A stretch of 64,000 nt of DNA, taken from contig JAJDUA010000034.1 in assembly GCA_022826905.1 (NCBI GenBank), positions 21,035 through 85,034 of the forward strand. Reading direction: 5' to 3'. The notes below the pieces were generated by a model. It saw only the letters and a list, made by a program, of their open reading frames with translations, was not told the DNA's origin and did not search any database. Each line of letters begins with the position of its first letter. The first letter of the stretch is position 1. Both the position numbers and the translations under genes were made by a program. This document shows, piece after piece, positions 52,906 through 61,660 of this stretch. The DNA comes from Candidatus Dadabacteria bacterium (GTDB taxonomy: Bacteria > Desulfobacterota_D > UBA1144 > Nemesobacterales > Nemesobacteraceae).

Positions 52906-53314
52906 GTTCAGTTCCCTTTTTTTCGAAAGATGGCTGGTTGGAAAAAGCATTAGTATAATCGATTTCAGCGGGTTAATCCACATTGGACAAATTTATCTGG
53001 AGAGTCTCGGCAGGGCCGGTCGGCGATGTACTCGAGCAGAGATCAAAATGTATAAAAATCTATCAATTTTATTGACAAGAAAATAAACATTTCTTATATT
53101 GGTAGTGAAATGTTTAGAGATTTTTTGTGAAAACAACGAGAAAAGCGTTCCGTTAACAAAAGGACTCCTGTGACCCGTGAAATTGATACGAGGCTAACAG
53201 ATGGTTAGAAAAGTATATAATTCCATAGTTTTATATATTGTTGCTGGCTAAGAAGCTAGTATTGCTTACGTTTCTTGCTGCAATCATTGAGTTTTATCGT
53301 GGGGTGACTAGATA
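52906..53314. other. AT-rich intergenic region between folD and the Panacea antitoxin gene
   Basis: The 409-base gap is strongly AT-rich compared with folD. It contains a plus-strand promoter (53072-53100) and a second TATAAT (53216-53221) just after an inverted repeat CTAAC-N5-GTTAG (53194-53208). No coding sequence was recognised. The change in base composition marks the left edge of an accessory segment. Confidence 0.6.
53072..53100 (+). promoter_or_regulatory. Promoter upstream of the Panacea toxin-antitoxin pair
   Basis: TTGACA (53072-53077), a 17-base spacer and TATATT (53095-53100). It would give a leader of about 205 bases before the antitoxin start. The nearer TATAAT at 53216 has a poor -35 but overlaps an inverted repeat that the antitoxin could bind. 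Confidence 0.5.
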
Positions 53315-54094
53315 ATGCTTGGAAATTTCATACGTGAACAACGAAAGAGACGCCTTATTAGACAGCAAGAACTTGCTTCAGAGCTCGGCGTATCTCGTGC
53401 CACTTACGTGCAAATTGAGCTTGGAAGGCGTGAGCTTAAGGTAAGTGAAGCTAGGAAACTCGCAGAAGTTTTTAACATGTCTCTTGAAGATTTTCTTAAT
53501 GAGAAGGAACAACCATCTCCAGATATTGAGATTAAAAAGTCAGGGAAGAAAAAACCAGTTAAAAAACATAATATCCGTATCAGTGTTCCTCAGGAAAAAG
53601 TAGAGAAGTTCAAACAGGTTCTTTTGTATGTTTTGGCCCAAGTAGGTGCCCAACCAAATATAGGTCAGACGGTGCTTTATAAAATTCTCTATTTTATTGA
53701 CTTTGATTACTACGAAAAATACGAGGAGCAGCTAGTTGGTGCAAAGTATATTAAAAATACTTATGGACCTAGTCCTATAATGTTCGCAAAAATTATTGAA
53801 GAACTTGAGGAAGAAAACAAGATCAAAGAAGTAAAAGCCAAGTTTCACAACTATGACCAAGTGAAATACTTAGTCAATTCAAAAGAACTAGATATATCGT
53901 CTCTCTCATCCAAAGAACTTGAACATATCAACTGGGAAATACGCAGGCTGGGCTGTATGACTGCTACGCAAATCAGTGAATTGTCACATATTGATACTCC
54001 TTGGGTCGTGGCCGAGGACAGGGAGCAGCTTGAGTATGAACACGTGTTTTACCGCCCTAGACTGACTTCTGTCAGAGAATATGAAGAACTTTAA
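53315..54094 (+). CDS. XRE-HTH plus Panacea (DUF4065) antitoxin
   Basis: The 259 residues comprise an N-terminal XRE-type helix-turn-helix (IRQQELASELGVSRATYVQI, about 16-35) and a Lys-rich linker. A Panacea domain follows (about 95-230, with NIGQTVLYKILYFIDFDYYE, GAKYIKNTYGPSPIMFAKII and ISELSHIDTPW). Panacea domains neutralise diverse toxins, and the HTH suggests operon autoregulation. The gene overlaps the next by 14 bases. GC content is clearly below that of folD and trpE, suggesting transfer. Confidence 0.85.
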   Translation: MLGNFIREQRKRRLIRQQELASELGVSRATYVQIELGRRELKVSEARKLAEVFNMSLEDFLNEKEQPSPDIEIKKSGKKKPVKKHNIRISVPQEKVEKFKQVLLYVLAQVGAQPNIGQTVLYKILYFIDFDYYEKYEEQLVGAKYIKNTYGPSPIMFAKIIEELEEENKIKEVKAKFHNYDQVKYLVNSKELDISSLSSKELEHINWEIRRLGCMTATQISELSHIDTPWVVAEDREQLEYEHVFYRPRLTSVREYEEL

Positions 54095-54428
54095 TTTCCT
54101 GCCTGAATTCAGGAGGGAATTGAAGAAGCTCTCTAGAAAATACGGCACCCTTAACGACGATTTAAAACTGTTCAAAGAAGTTCTTTTAAGCTCTCCAACC
54201 GGTTTCGGAAATAATTTTACAGTTATCCATTCCACCAAAATCATTAAAATAGTAAAAGCGCGTATGGCGTGTCGCTCTCTTCGCAATAGATCTCTTCGGA
54301 TTATTTACGCATATGTTGAACACGAAGAGAAGATTGAATTCATTGAAATTTATTACAAGGGAAATAAAGAAAACGAAAACCTCGGCAGGATTAAGGGTTA
54401 CTTAAAATCAGTTGCAAAGTCTGATTAA
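54081..54428 (+). CDS. RelE/ParE-like toxin paired with the Panacea antitoxin
   Basis: The 115-residue basic protein reads FLPEFRRELKKLSRKYGTLN at the N-terminus, then KIIKIVKARMACRSLRNRSL, RIIYAYVEHEEKIEFIEIYY and KGNKENENLGRIKGYLK. This is the RelE/ParE-superfamily layout, in which such proteins usually cleave mRNA on the ribosome or block gyrase. It starts inside the end of the antitoxin gene, typical of an antitoxin-first module. Which target it has is not readable from the sequence. The gene is low in GC like its partner. Confidence 0.75.
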   Translation: MKNFNFLPEFRRELKKLSRKYGTLNDDLKLFKEVLLSSPTGFGNNFTVIHSTKIIKIVKARMACRSLRNRSLRIIYAYVEHEEKIEFIEIYYKGNKENENLGRIKGYLKSVAKSD

Positions 54429-54595
54429 AGCAACCTATTTGGGAACTCATAAAGTTGTCAGATTGTGAATGCTGTTACAAATTTGTCTGGCAGTAAAGAG
54501 AAGTTTTGGAGTTTCAGCTTCATTTCGGCAGGAATTCCGCATAACGCCCCGGCGAGGTAATCGGCCTGATCAGCGTCGAACCTTGGAAATCGCTA

Positions 54596-55330
54596 TCAAT
54601 AACCCAGAACGCTGTAGTCGCCGTTCACGATCAGGCGAATGGAGACGTAGAGTCCCAGCAGCGGGAAAAGCACCCATGGAGCGTTCATCACCCAGATGTA
54701 GATGTACATATCCTCTCGGCTGATCCGGGTTTGCCGATTGGCTGAGAAGAAACTGACCCAATAAACTGAGGTTATGTACGTCAACTGCCAGAACAGTATT
54801 ACTCCGACGATGCCCGCGACGGGGGCGGGCAGAATATCGAAGGTGAAGGCGGCGTAGAGAATCAACGTTGGGATCGGGGTCACGAAGCCGTTGCCAACAT
54901 CCACAATGTAACCGTATGTGCGCCGGTCTGCGTAGGAACCGTCGAACTGGGAATATGTCGCCCAGACATCCGCCCATACCGTCGGCGACAACACCTTCGT
55001 CAACGGAACCTTTGCGGTAAGGAATTCGATGGCCGGTTTTCGGCCCGTTTCCTGCCAGCGCTTGCGCCAATATTCGGTGCGTCGCTCGATATAGTCGCGT
55101 CTGAGGAACAGGCATACCTCCCAATAGCAGATCACCAGATTAATCGAAAGGAACAGAATCAACAGGGCATGAATAACGTTGAAATCCCCGCGGGTCCAGT
55201 AACGTGCGCCGATGCCCGCCAATGTCAGAATCACGATAACCAGCACCGTGAACAGCACCACCGGAATTGCCAGCCGGGTCTGGCGCGTCCCAGGTTCGGA
55301 ATTTGCTCGCTCGGTTCGGTTTTCGGGCAT
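54596..55330 (-). CDS. Multi-pass membrane protein, unrecognised
   Basis: The 244 residues have about five or six membrane segments: IPVVLFTVLVIVILTLAGIG, IHALLILFLSINLVICYWEV, PIPTLILYAAFTFDILPAPV, VAGIVGVILFWQLTYITSVY and MNAPWVLFPLLGLYVSIRLI. The soluble part between the second and third is charged (RRDYIERRTEYWRKRWQETG). The last half faintly recalls EXPERA/emopamil-binding-like proteins, but I cannot assign it. ATG 55330 has AGGA nine bases upstream. GC content is higher than in the toxin-antitoxin pair beside it. Confidence 0.7.
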   Translation of the reverse strand: MPENRTERANSEPGTRQTRLAIPVVLFTVLVIVILTLAGIGARYWTRGDFNVIHALLILFLSINLVICYWEVCLFLRRDYIERRTEYWRKRWQETGRKPAIEFLTAKVPLTKVLSPTVWADVWATYSQFDGSYADRRTYGYIVDVGNGFVTPIPTLILYAAFTFDILPAPVAGIVGVILFWQLTYITSVYWVSFFSANRQTRISREDMYIYIWVMNAPWVLFPLLGLYVSIRLIVNGDYSVLGY

Positions 55331-55453
55331 GTGTTTTGATCCTCGCAAAAAGTCCGTCGTTACGGCTCGCTGCGTTGCACTCTTCGGAGCATCCTACGTC
55401 CGGACAAACGTGTCGCGCTCCGGACAGACGCTTTCGATAGGGGAATTATACCT

Positions 55454-55475
55454 GTGGTTTCAAACTTGAAACCAC
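55454..55475. repeat. 22-base palindrome before the STAND-like ATPase gene
   Basis: GTGGTTTCAA, a two-base centre AC, and TTGAAACCAC form perfect ten-base arms. It lies 21 bases before the ATG at 55497, between a possible -10 (TTATAC near 55446) and the ribosome site. This suggests an operator for repression of the gene that follows. Confidence 0.6.
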
Positions 55476-55496
55476 GACGCATAACGAGGTGTGAAA

Positions 55497-56696
55497 ATGT
55501 CCAAACAGTTTCAAAATCCATTCCGTCCTGGAGCGGGGCATCCGCCTCCATATCTTGCTGGTCGTGAGGAGGAGAAGAAAAAATTTCTCAAGTTTCTTGA
55601 ACAGGACGTGATTATGGAGAACATGATTTTGACTGGTCTTCGGGGTACAGGCAAGACGGTTCTCTTGGATTCTTTCAAGCCCCTTGCCATTGCTGATGGG
55701 TGGAAGTGGTGTGGAACGGATTTATCTGAGTCAGCGAGTATTAGTGAAGATAACATAGTGAAGAGACTTCTTGCTGATTTGTCTGTTGTAACATCGAGTA
55801 TTGCTGTAGGCAAAGAAGAATTCAGGCGTGTTGGTTTTGTAGATAATACTGAGTCTGTGGAGCTCAAGCTTAATTACGGGACATTGCTCCAAGCCTATGA
55901 ACAGACTCCCGGACTTGTGTCGGACAAACTGAAATTCGTACTTGAGTTAGCTTGGGGCTTCCTTAAGGAATCAGGCGCCAAGGGGCTCGTATTCGCATAT
56001 GATGAAGCCCAGAACCTCTCCGACCAAGCTCTAAAAGAGCAATTTCCCCTATCTATTCTTCTTGAAGTATTTCAGTCTCTTCAAAAAAAAGAGTGTAGGT
56101 TGCTTCTGGTTCTGACCGGTCTGCCCACCCTTTTTCCGGACCTAGTCAAAGCCCGTACCTATTCGGAAAGAATGTTTCATGTTGTAGTGTTAGGGCGACT
56201 TTCTGGGGAAGCCAGCAGAGACGCTATTCTCAAGCCCATTGAAGACGCAAACTGTCCCGTCCAATTAACTCCCGAAAGCGTAACGACTATTGTCGATCTT
56301 TCTGGCGGATATCCTTATTTTATTCAGTTCATATGCAGGGAAGTTTACGATGCTTTTATACAAGGTAGCCACTCAGTCCCGACAGACGAGATCATCAGAA
56401 AGCTTGATTCGGATTTTTTTGCCGCTAGGTGGGCGAGAGCAACAGACAGGCAACGTGAATTACTTACGCTGATCGCGTCGCTTGATAATTGCGATGAAGA
56501 ATTTACCGTTCGGGATATCGTCAGCTTGTCCGGCAGGGAAGATCTCGGCGTAAAACCTTTCAGTTCCAGTCACATAAGTCAGATGCTTTCGACCTTAATG
56601 AGAACCGGGCTCGTATACAGAAACCGATGGGGCAAATATGCTTTGGCAGTGCCACTTATGGGGCGGTTTATGCGTCGCGAAACCGGCATGAACTGA
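55497..56696 (+). CDS. STAND/AAA-type ATPase with C-terminal winged helix
   Basis: The 399 residues begin FQNPFRPGAGHPPPYLAGRE, then Walker A GLRGTGKT at 47-54 and Walker B GLVFAYDEAQNL near 163-174. Sensor-type LLLVLTGLPTLFPDL and GGYPYFIQFICREVYDAF follow, with a C-terminal winged-helix-like part (FSSSHISQMLSTLMRTGLVY). This is the architecture of MNS/STAND-type P-loop ATPases, often found in mobile or defence contexts. No effector domain is attached. ATG 55497 has GAGGTG upstream; a GTG six bases earlier is less likely. The palindrome upstream suggests regulated expression. Confidence 0.78.
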   Translation: MSKQFQNPFRPGAGHPPPYLAGREEEKKKFLKFLEQDVIMENMILTGLRGTGKTVLLDSFKPLAIADGWKWCGTDLSESASISEDNIVKRLLADLSVVTSSIAVGKEEFRRVGFVDNTESVELKLNYGTLLQAYEQTPGLVSDKLKFVLELAWGFLKESGAKGLVFAYDEAQNLSDQALKEQFPLSILLEVFQSLQKKECRLLLVLTGLPTLFPDLVKARTYSERMFHVVVLGRLSGEASRDAILKPIEDANCPVQLTPESVTTIVDLSGGYPYFIQFICREVYDAFIQGSHSVPTDEIIRKLDSDFFAARWARATDRQRELLTLIASLDNCDEEFTVRDIVSLSGREDLGVKPFSSSHISQMLSTLMRTGLVYRNRWGKYALAVPLMGRFMRRETGMN

Positions 56697-56745
56697 TTTA
56701 AGGAAGACTGGAATTTGAGTACAGGAGAACAGTAAGCCGTAGGTT

Positions 56746-57540
56746 TCAGGTTTTCCCAAGGTGATTAAGAGGCCCGTGACCTTTTCCTATCTCCAGAGAG
56801 TTTCTTATCGCCTCCGTGACAAAGGCTTTCGAATTTTCAAGGGAAACCGGAAGAGACATTCCCTGTGCCAGAAAAGCACATACGGCCGCCGAAAGAGTGC
56901 ACCCGGTCCCGTGGGTGTTCTTCGTTTCGATTCTTTCGCTAACCAGTTCTTCAAATGTCTTCCCGTCGAAAAAAAGATCTACCGCCGGGTGATCTTTCGC
57001 GAGATGGCCGCCTTTTACAAGAACTGTTTTTGCCCCAAGTGAGTGAATCTTCTCGGCGGCGGTTCTCATGTCGCTTATATCGCTTATGCTAACAGAGCTC
57101 AGTATTTCTGCCTCAGGTATGTTCGGAGTCACTATGAGTGCCCTGGGGAGAATCTCTTTTTTTAGAAGTTCCGCTGAGTTCCTTAAAAGAGAGGTTCCAC
57201 CTTTTGAACTCATCACGGGGTCGACAACGAGTTTTTCAATTGCGTACCGGTCTATTTTTTCCGCCACGGTCTCAATGATTTTTTCATTGGAAAGCATCCC
57301 CAGCTTGGCCGCGTCGCAACCTATGTCGCTCATCACGGCGTCAAACTGCAGCCCCACAAACTGCTCGGGAAGGTCGTGGATTGCGCTTACCTCCAAGGTG
57401 TTCTGAGCGGTAACGGAGGTGAGCACGGAAAGTCCGTACACTCCCAAGGCAGTAAAAGTCTTGAGGTCAGCTTGGATTCCCGCCCCTCCTCCTGAATCGG
57501 ACCCGGCAACGGTAAGCGCTCTTGGGATTTTTTCCGTCAC
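56746..57540 (-). CDS. thiD: Hydroxymethylpyrimidine / phosphomethylpyrimidine kinase ThiD
   Basis: ThiD phosphorylates HMP and HMP-P to HMP-PP for thiamine synthesis. The 264-residue ribokinase-fold enzyme has [20 protein letters not shown] near the N-terminus, [15 protein letters not shown] and the catalytic [20 protein letters not shown]. The start is GTG. No ThiE domain is fused. No TPP riboswitch motif was seen in the leader. Confidence 0.95.
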   Translation of the reverse strand: MTEKIPRALTVAGSDSGGGAGIQADLKTFTALGVYGLSVLTSVTAQNTLEVSAIHDLPEQFVGLQFDAVMSDIGCDAAKLGMLSNEKIIETVAEKIDRYAIEKLVVDPVMSSKGGTSLLRNSAELLKKEILPRALIVTPNIPEAEILSSVSISDISDMRTAAEKIHSLGAKTVLVKGGHLAKDHPAVDLFFDGKTFEELVSERIETKNTHGTGCTLSAAVCAFLAQGMSLPVSLENSKAFVTEAIRNSLEIGKGHGPLNHLGKT

Positions 57541-57615
57541 GTAAGGATTCTACAAATTCACCTGTTTTTTTACAAACCCGGACAAGGGCTTCTTCTCTGG
57601 AGGTCTTTTCGGGAA

Positions 57616-57643
57616 TTGAAAACTGTTTTCAGTTGTATATAAT
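57616..57643 (+). promoter_or_regulatory. Promoter with internal palindrome for the DUF35 gene
   Basis: TTGAAA (57616-57621), a 16-base spacer and TATAAT (57638-57643). A perfect inverted repeat GAAAAC-T-GTTTTC (57618-57630) overlaps the -35 and spacer, so a repressor could bind here. Confidence 0.6.
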
Positions 57644-57655
57644 TTCCCTTCACGC

Positions 57656-57669
57656 TAAACGATCGTTTA
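57656..57669. promoter_or_regulatory. 14-base palindromic operator candidate
   Basis: TAAACGATCGTTTA is a perfect palindrome lying after the -10 and just before the ribosome site of the DUF35 gene. Its size and symmetry fit a TetR-type operator. Confidence 0.5.
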
Positions 57670-57682
57670 AGGAGAGAGTGTC

Positions 57683-58090
57683 ATGAGCGAAGATATTTTC
57701 AGACAGGATTTGTTCTCAACTGATGATGAGGGCAGAGTTAGGCTGATTGCGGGTTACTGCAAGGAATCTGACAACTGGACTTTCCCGAGGTACCTTGCGG
57801 ACCCTGTAAGTTTCTCAGATGACGTGGAAGAAAGGTTTCTCAGCCCCACAGGGATTCTGCATTCTTTTACGGTTGTGAGAAGAAGCATGCCGGAATTCAA
57901 GGTGCCCTATGTTCTCGCTCTTGTCGATTTCCCAGAAGGCGTAAGGGTCATGGCGCAGGTTGAAACTGAGGACCCCGATTCTCTTGAGTTCGGCGAGGAG
58001 ATGGCCATTACGGTCGGGGTGATAAAGAAGTCACCGGACGGAACGGACATCAGTTCCTACAAATTTATCCCGCTAAGGGAGTGTTCCTGA
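57683..58090 (+). CDS. DUF35 / OB-fold protein (acyl-CoA-associated type)
   Basis: The 135 residues match the DUF35 layout: an N-terminal rubredoxin-like zinc-ribbon region (VRLIAGYCKESDNWTFPRYL) and an OB-fold (GILHSFTVVRRSMPEFKVPY; VLALVDFPEGVRVMAQVETE). Most ribbon cysteines are missing, with only one Cys left there, so zinc binding is doubtful. DUF35 proteins usually help thiolases, HMG-CoA synthases or acyl-CoA enzymes; none is adjacent. It stands alone behind a promoter with two palindromes. The convergent phosphohexomutase gene starts its stop codon on the next base. Confidence 0.8.
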   Translation: MSEDIFRQDLFSTDDEGRVRLIAGYCKESDNWTFPRYLADPVSFSDDVEERFLSPTGILHSFTVVRRSMPEFKVPYVLALVDFPEGVRVMAQVETEDPDSLEFGEEMAITVGVIKKSPDGTDISSYKFIPLRECS

Positions 58091-59452
58091 TCAGCCGATC
58101 TCGCTGATCGTCTTCTTAAGCGTTTTCTCGACGGTTTCCCTTATTTCCGCGAGCCTTGATTCCGTCTGAGCTTCAAAACGAAGCACTAGGGCGGGCTGGG
58201 TGTTGGATGCCCGGAGAAGGCCCCATCCGTCCGGGTACTCAACCCTGACTCCGTCTATGTCAATCACTTCGTTTTGTTCCCCGAGTTTTTTCTTTACCGC
58301 TTCTGTTACCTGAAACTTGATTTCATCGGGACAATCTATTCTTATCTCCGGGGTTGCGAAGGTTTTAGGTAGCCCTGTAAGCAGTTCCGAGGCCTTTTTC
58401 CCCGTTTTCGAGAGGATTTCAAGAAACCGAAGTCCCGCGTAAAGAGCGTCGTCATATCCGAAAAACCTGTTTTTAAAGAAAATGTGGCCGCTCATCTCTC
58501 CACCGAGCTCGGCGCCCTCCTTTTTCATTTTGTCCTTGATTACCGAGTGGCCGGTTTTCCACATGATGGGATTTCCGCCGGCTTCCCGTATCTTGGAGAA
58601 AAGATTCCCCGAACACTTAACGTCCCCTATTATGGTTGCTCCCGGATTCGTTTCGAGAAGATCAAGCGAATAGACAAGAAGCAGCATGTCTCCGCTCATT
58701 GAGTTTCCCTGCTCATCGACAATTCCTATCCTGTCCGCGTCCCCGTCAAACGCTAGGCCCACGTCAAGGCCGGCTTCCACGATCTTTTTCTTTATGTCAG
58801 AGAGGTTTTCCTCGACCGTGGGATCCGGATGGTGGTTCGGAAAATCCCCGTCAGGGTCCATGTATAGCTCGTGAACTTCGCAGCCGAATCTCCTGAGTGT
58901 TTCCGGACAGACCACTCCGGCGGTTCCGTTGCCGCCGTCAGCAGCGACTTTTATCCCCGGTTCTATATGAAGATTTCGCTCGAAAAACTCAAGGTAACTC
59001 TCAACTATGTCCGATTGTCTCTTCCTACCCCTCCCCGTTTTGAACCTGCCCTCTTCAACCGATTTTCTTATTTTCTGTATGTCTTCGCCGAAAAGGGAAT
59101 TCTGGCCGACGCACATTTTAAGCCCGTTGTACTCCGAGGGATTGTGGCTAGCGGTTACCATCACTCCGCCACAAACGCCCGAGGTGAAAGTGGAGAAATA
59201 AACCATGGGGGTGGTTACCATCCCTATGTCGACTGTGTCAACGCCGGTTGAAGTTATTCCTTCGCAAAGCGCATCGCGGAATGCCGGGGAGGATCTCCTG
59301 CAATCGTATCCAACGGAGATCTCCGCCCCGCCGCCCTCGGCCACCATGGTTCCGTAGGCTTTTCCGATTCTCTCGACGACCTCTTCCGTGATGCTCTCCC
59401 CCGCTATGCCCCTTATGTCGTATTCTCTGAATATAGCTTTATCGGGAATCAA
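58091..59452 (-). CDS. Phosphomannomutase / phosphoglucomutase
   Basis: The 453-residue alpha-D-phosphohexomutase has the phosphoserine loop TASHNPSEYNGLKM near 100-113, the metal loop GLAFDGDADRIGIVDEQG, GGEMSGHIFFKNR for sugar binding and RASNTQPALVLRFEA for phosphate binding. The GEMSGH motif is the AlgC/ManB type that acts on both mannose and glucose phosphates, feeding surface polysaccharide synthesis. The start is TTG with AAAGGAG ten bases upstream. Confidence 0.94.
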   Translation of the reverse strand: MIPDKAIFREYDIRGIAGESITEEVVERIGKAYGTMVAEGGGAEISVGYDCRRSSPAFRDALCEGITSTGVDTVDIGMVTTPMVYFSTFTSGVCGGVMVTASHNPSEYNGLKMCVGQNSLFGEDIQKIRKSVEEGRFKTGRGRKRQSDIVESYLEFFERNLHIEPGIKVAADGGNGTAGVVCPETLRRFGCEVHELYMDPDGDFPNHHPDPTVEENLSDIKKKIVEAGLDVGLAFDGDADRIGIVDEQGNSMSGDMLLLVYSLDLLETNPGATIIGDVKCSGNLFSKIREAGGNPIMWKTGHSVIKDKMKKEGAELGGEMSGHIFFKNRFFGYDDALYAGLRFLEILSKTGKKASELLTGLPKTFATPEIRIDCPDEIKFQVTEAVKKKLGEQNEVIDIDGVRVEYPDGWGLLRASNTQPALVLRFEAQTESRLAEIRETVEKTLKKTISEIG

Positions 59453-59557
59453 CGTTAACGTGCTCCTTTATTTTAAGCCCTTAATTATAATGTCCCAGGG
59501 GATTTATAAAAGGCGTCCTTCTTGACTTTAATTTTTCGAGTCTTATCATTTCCTCTC

Positions 59558-61045
59558 ATGATTTCTCCCTCCTACGAGCAGTTCCTCGAGAACCTTAAGC
59601 ACGGGAATCTCGTGCCCGTTTGGGAGGAAGTTCTGGCCGATTACGACACCCCGGTTTCGGTTTTCAGGAAGATAGACTCGCCCGATTACTCTTTTCTTTT
59701 CGAAAGCGTGGAGGGTGGAGACAAGTGGGCGCGCTACAGCTTTCTGGGTACGGAACCCTCTGTGGTATTCCGCTCAAAGGGCAGAAACATCGAGATAATG
59801 CGCTCAGACGGGGAAACCGAAACGTTCACGGGTGACCCGATTCTGGCGCTGCGGGACCTGCTTTCACGATACAGGCCGGTTTTCTCGGAGGAGCTTCCGA
59901 GATTTCACGGGGGAGCGGTCGGTTACTTCGGTTACGACATGGTCAGGTTTATAGAGAATATTCCCGATACCTCTCCTGATGAACTCAAGCTCTGGGACTC
60001 CATTTACATGGTAATGGATACCGTTTTGGCGTTTGATAACGTTACGAGCAAGATAAAGATCATTTCAAACGCCTATGTTCCCGACGTTAAAAATGCGAGG
60101 GAGGAGTACGAAAAGTCTCTTGCGAAAATAGCCGAGCTTAAAGACAAGCTCAAAAGTTCGCTCGGCGAGGTGTTTACTGACGGTGTTTCTCGGAATGTCG
60201 GCGAAGAAGAATTCACGCTCGAGTCCAACTTCGAACCCGCACACTTCAATGACGCGGTTCTCAGGACCAAGGAATACATCAAATCGGGGGACATAATACA
60301 GGCTGTGATATCCCAGAGATGGAAAACGGATCTCAGGGTCGATCCTTTCGATCTCTACAGGGCGCTCAGGATACTAAACCCTTCCCCGTACATGTTTTTT
60401 CTGAGGATGGGCGATGAGATACTCACCGGATCCTCTCCCGAGGTAATGGTGAGGGTCGAGGGGAAAAGAATCGCAAGTCGCCCGATAGCCGGAACGAGGC
60501 CCAGAGGAAAAACCGTTTCCGAGGACGATAGCCTCGCGGCCGAACTCATAGCTGATCCCAAGGAGAGGGCCGAGCACATAATGCTGGTTGATCTTGCGAG
60601 AAACGATCTGGGGAGGGTTTCCGATATGGGATCGGTCGGGGTTGACGAATTCATGATCGTGGAGAGATATTCCCACGTGATGCATATAGTTTCAAACGTT
60701 ACCGCTCTGCTTGCCGAAGGTACGGATGCCTTTGATGTAATAAAGGCGACTTTCCCCGCAGGCACCCTTTCCGGAGCGCCGAAGGTAAGAGCGATGGAGA
60801 TAATCGAAGAGACCGAGCCGGCGACGAGGGGGGCGTACGGGGGCTGTGTCTGCTACTTCAGCTTTTCAGGCAACATGGACAGCTGCATAACCATAAGAAC
60901 GTTTGTGATAAAAGACGGTAAAATCTATATACAGGCGGGAGCCGGCATAGTGGCAGATTCCAACCCAGAAACCGAGTATCAAGAAACGGTTAACAAGGTA
61001 AAAGCCTTGGTGAAATCGGTTGAGCTTGCGGAGGAGGGACTCTGA
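59558..61045 (+). CDS. trpE: Anthranilate synthase component I TrpE
   Basis: TrpE converts chorismate to anthranilate with ammonia from TrpG. The 495 residues show an LLES-like tryptophan-binding site (FLFESVEGGDKWARYSFLG) and PIAGTRPRGK near 309, where the Ala distinguishes TrpE from PabB. The catalytic VDLARNDLGRVSDMGSV and FPAGTLSGAPKVRAMEIIEE follow. ATG 59558 is chosen over a TTG 36 bases upstream; neither has a clear ribosome site. It overlaps trpG by one base (TGATG). No other trp genes are in the window. Confidence 0.96.
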   Translation: MISPSYEQFLENLKHGNLVPVWEEVLADYDTPVSVFRKIDSPDYSFLFESVEGGDKWARYSFLGTEPSVVFRSKGRNIEIMRSDGETETFTGDPILALRDLLSRYRPVFSEELPRFHGGAVGYFGYDMVRFIENIPDTSPDELKLWDSIYMVMDTVLAFDNVTSKIKIISNAYVPDVKNAREEYEKSLAKIAELKDKLKSSLGEVFTDGVSRNVGEEEFTLESNFEPAHFNDAVLRTKEYIKSGDIIQAVISQRWKTDLRVDPFDLYRALRILNPSPYMFFLRMGDEILTGSSPEVMVRVEGKRIASRPIAGTRPRGKTVSEDDSLAAELIADPKERAEHIMLVDLARNDLGRVSDMGSVGVDEFMIVERYSHVMHIVSNVTALLAEGTDAFDVIKATFPAGTLSGAPKVRAMEIIEETEPATRGAYGGCVCYFSFSGNMDSCITIRTFVIKDGKIYIQAGAGIVADSNPETEYQETVNKVKALVKSVELAEEGL

Positions 61046-61635
61046 TGGCCGGGAACAAAAGAAGAATGATTCTTATGATCGATAATTACGATTCCTTTAC
61101 CTATAACTTGGTTCACTACCTGGGGGAGCTCGGCCAGCAGATCGAGGTGAGGAGAAACGACTGCCTTGATTTCGGTTTCGTGGATGATCTTGATCCCGAT
61201 GTGATTGTGATTTCTCCTGGACCCTGCACGCCCAAGGAGGCGGGTCTTTCGGTTGACATAATAAAAAAGTACGTAGAAAAAAAACCCATTCTCGGCGTCT
61301 GTCTGGGTCACCAAGCTCTAGGTTATGCGTACGGGGCGAACATAGTCCGGGCTGAGAGGCTTCTGCACGGAAAAACCTCCCCGATTATCCACGACGGAGA
61401 AACCATCTATAAGGATCTTCCAAATCCCTTTGAGGCTACGAGATACCATTCGCTTTTGGTGGAAAAAGAGTCCCTTCCGTCCGACTTCGAGATTTCCGCC
61501 TGGACCGAAGAGGGTGAAATCATGGGGATAAGGCACAAAGAATTTCCTGTTGAGGGCGTTCAGTTCCACCCTGAATCCATTCTTACAGAGTGTGGAAAGG
61601 ATCTTCTCAGGAACTTTATCGACTGCTATGGGTAA
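61045..61635 (+). CDS. trpG: Anthranilate synthase component II (glutaminase) TrpG
   Basis: TrpG releases ammonia from glutamine for TrpE and possibly also PabB. The 196 residues show MIDNYDSFTYNLVHYLGELG, SPGPCTPKEAGLS, the nucleophile Cys86 in GVCLGHQALGYAYG, and the His/Glu pair in VQFHPESILTECG. Its ATG shares one base with the trpE stop. Since pabB at 25 kb has no pabA beside it, a shared subunit is plausible. A short hairpin terminator follows at 61634. Confidence 0.96.
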   Translation: MAGNKRRMILMIDNYDSFTYNLVHYLGELGQQIEVRRNDCLDFGFVDDLDPDVIVISPGPCTPKEAGLSVDIIKKYVEKKPILGVCLGHQALGYAYGANIVRAERLLHGKTSPIIHDGETIYKDLPNPFEATRYHSLLVEKESLPSDFEISAWTEEGEIMGIRHKEFPVEGVQFHPESILTECGKDLLRNFIDCYG

Positions 61636-61660
61636 AGCCGATACGGCTTTTCCGTTTTTT
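61634..61660 (+). terminator. Rho-independent terminator after trpE-trpG
   Basis: AAAGCCG (61634-61640), loop ATA, CGGCTTT (61644-61650), then TCCGTTTTTT. The stem begins on the trpG stop region. Confidence 0.7.

Noticed and set aside
57541..57682. TPP riboswitch near thiD
   Set aside because: The expected conserved thi-box bases were not found, and the gap is explained by the DUF35 promoter and palindromes.
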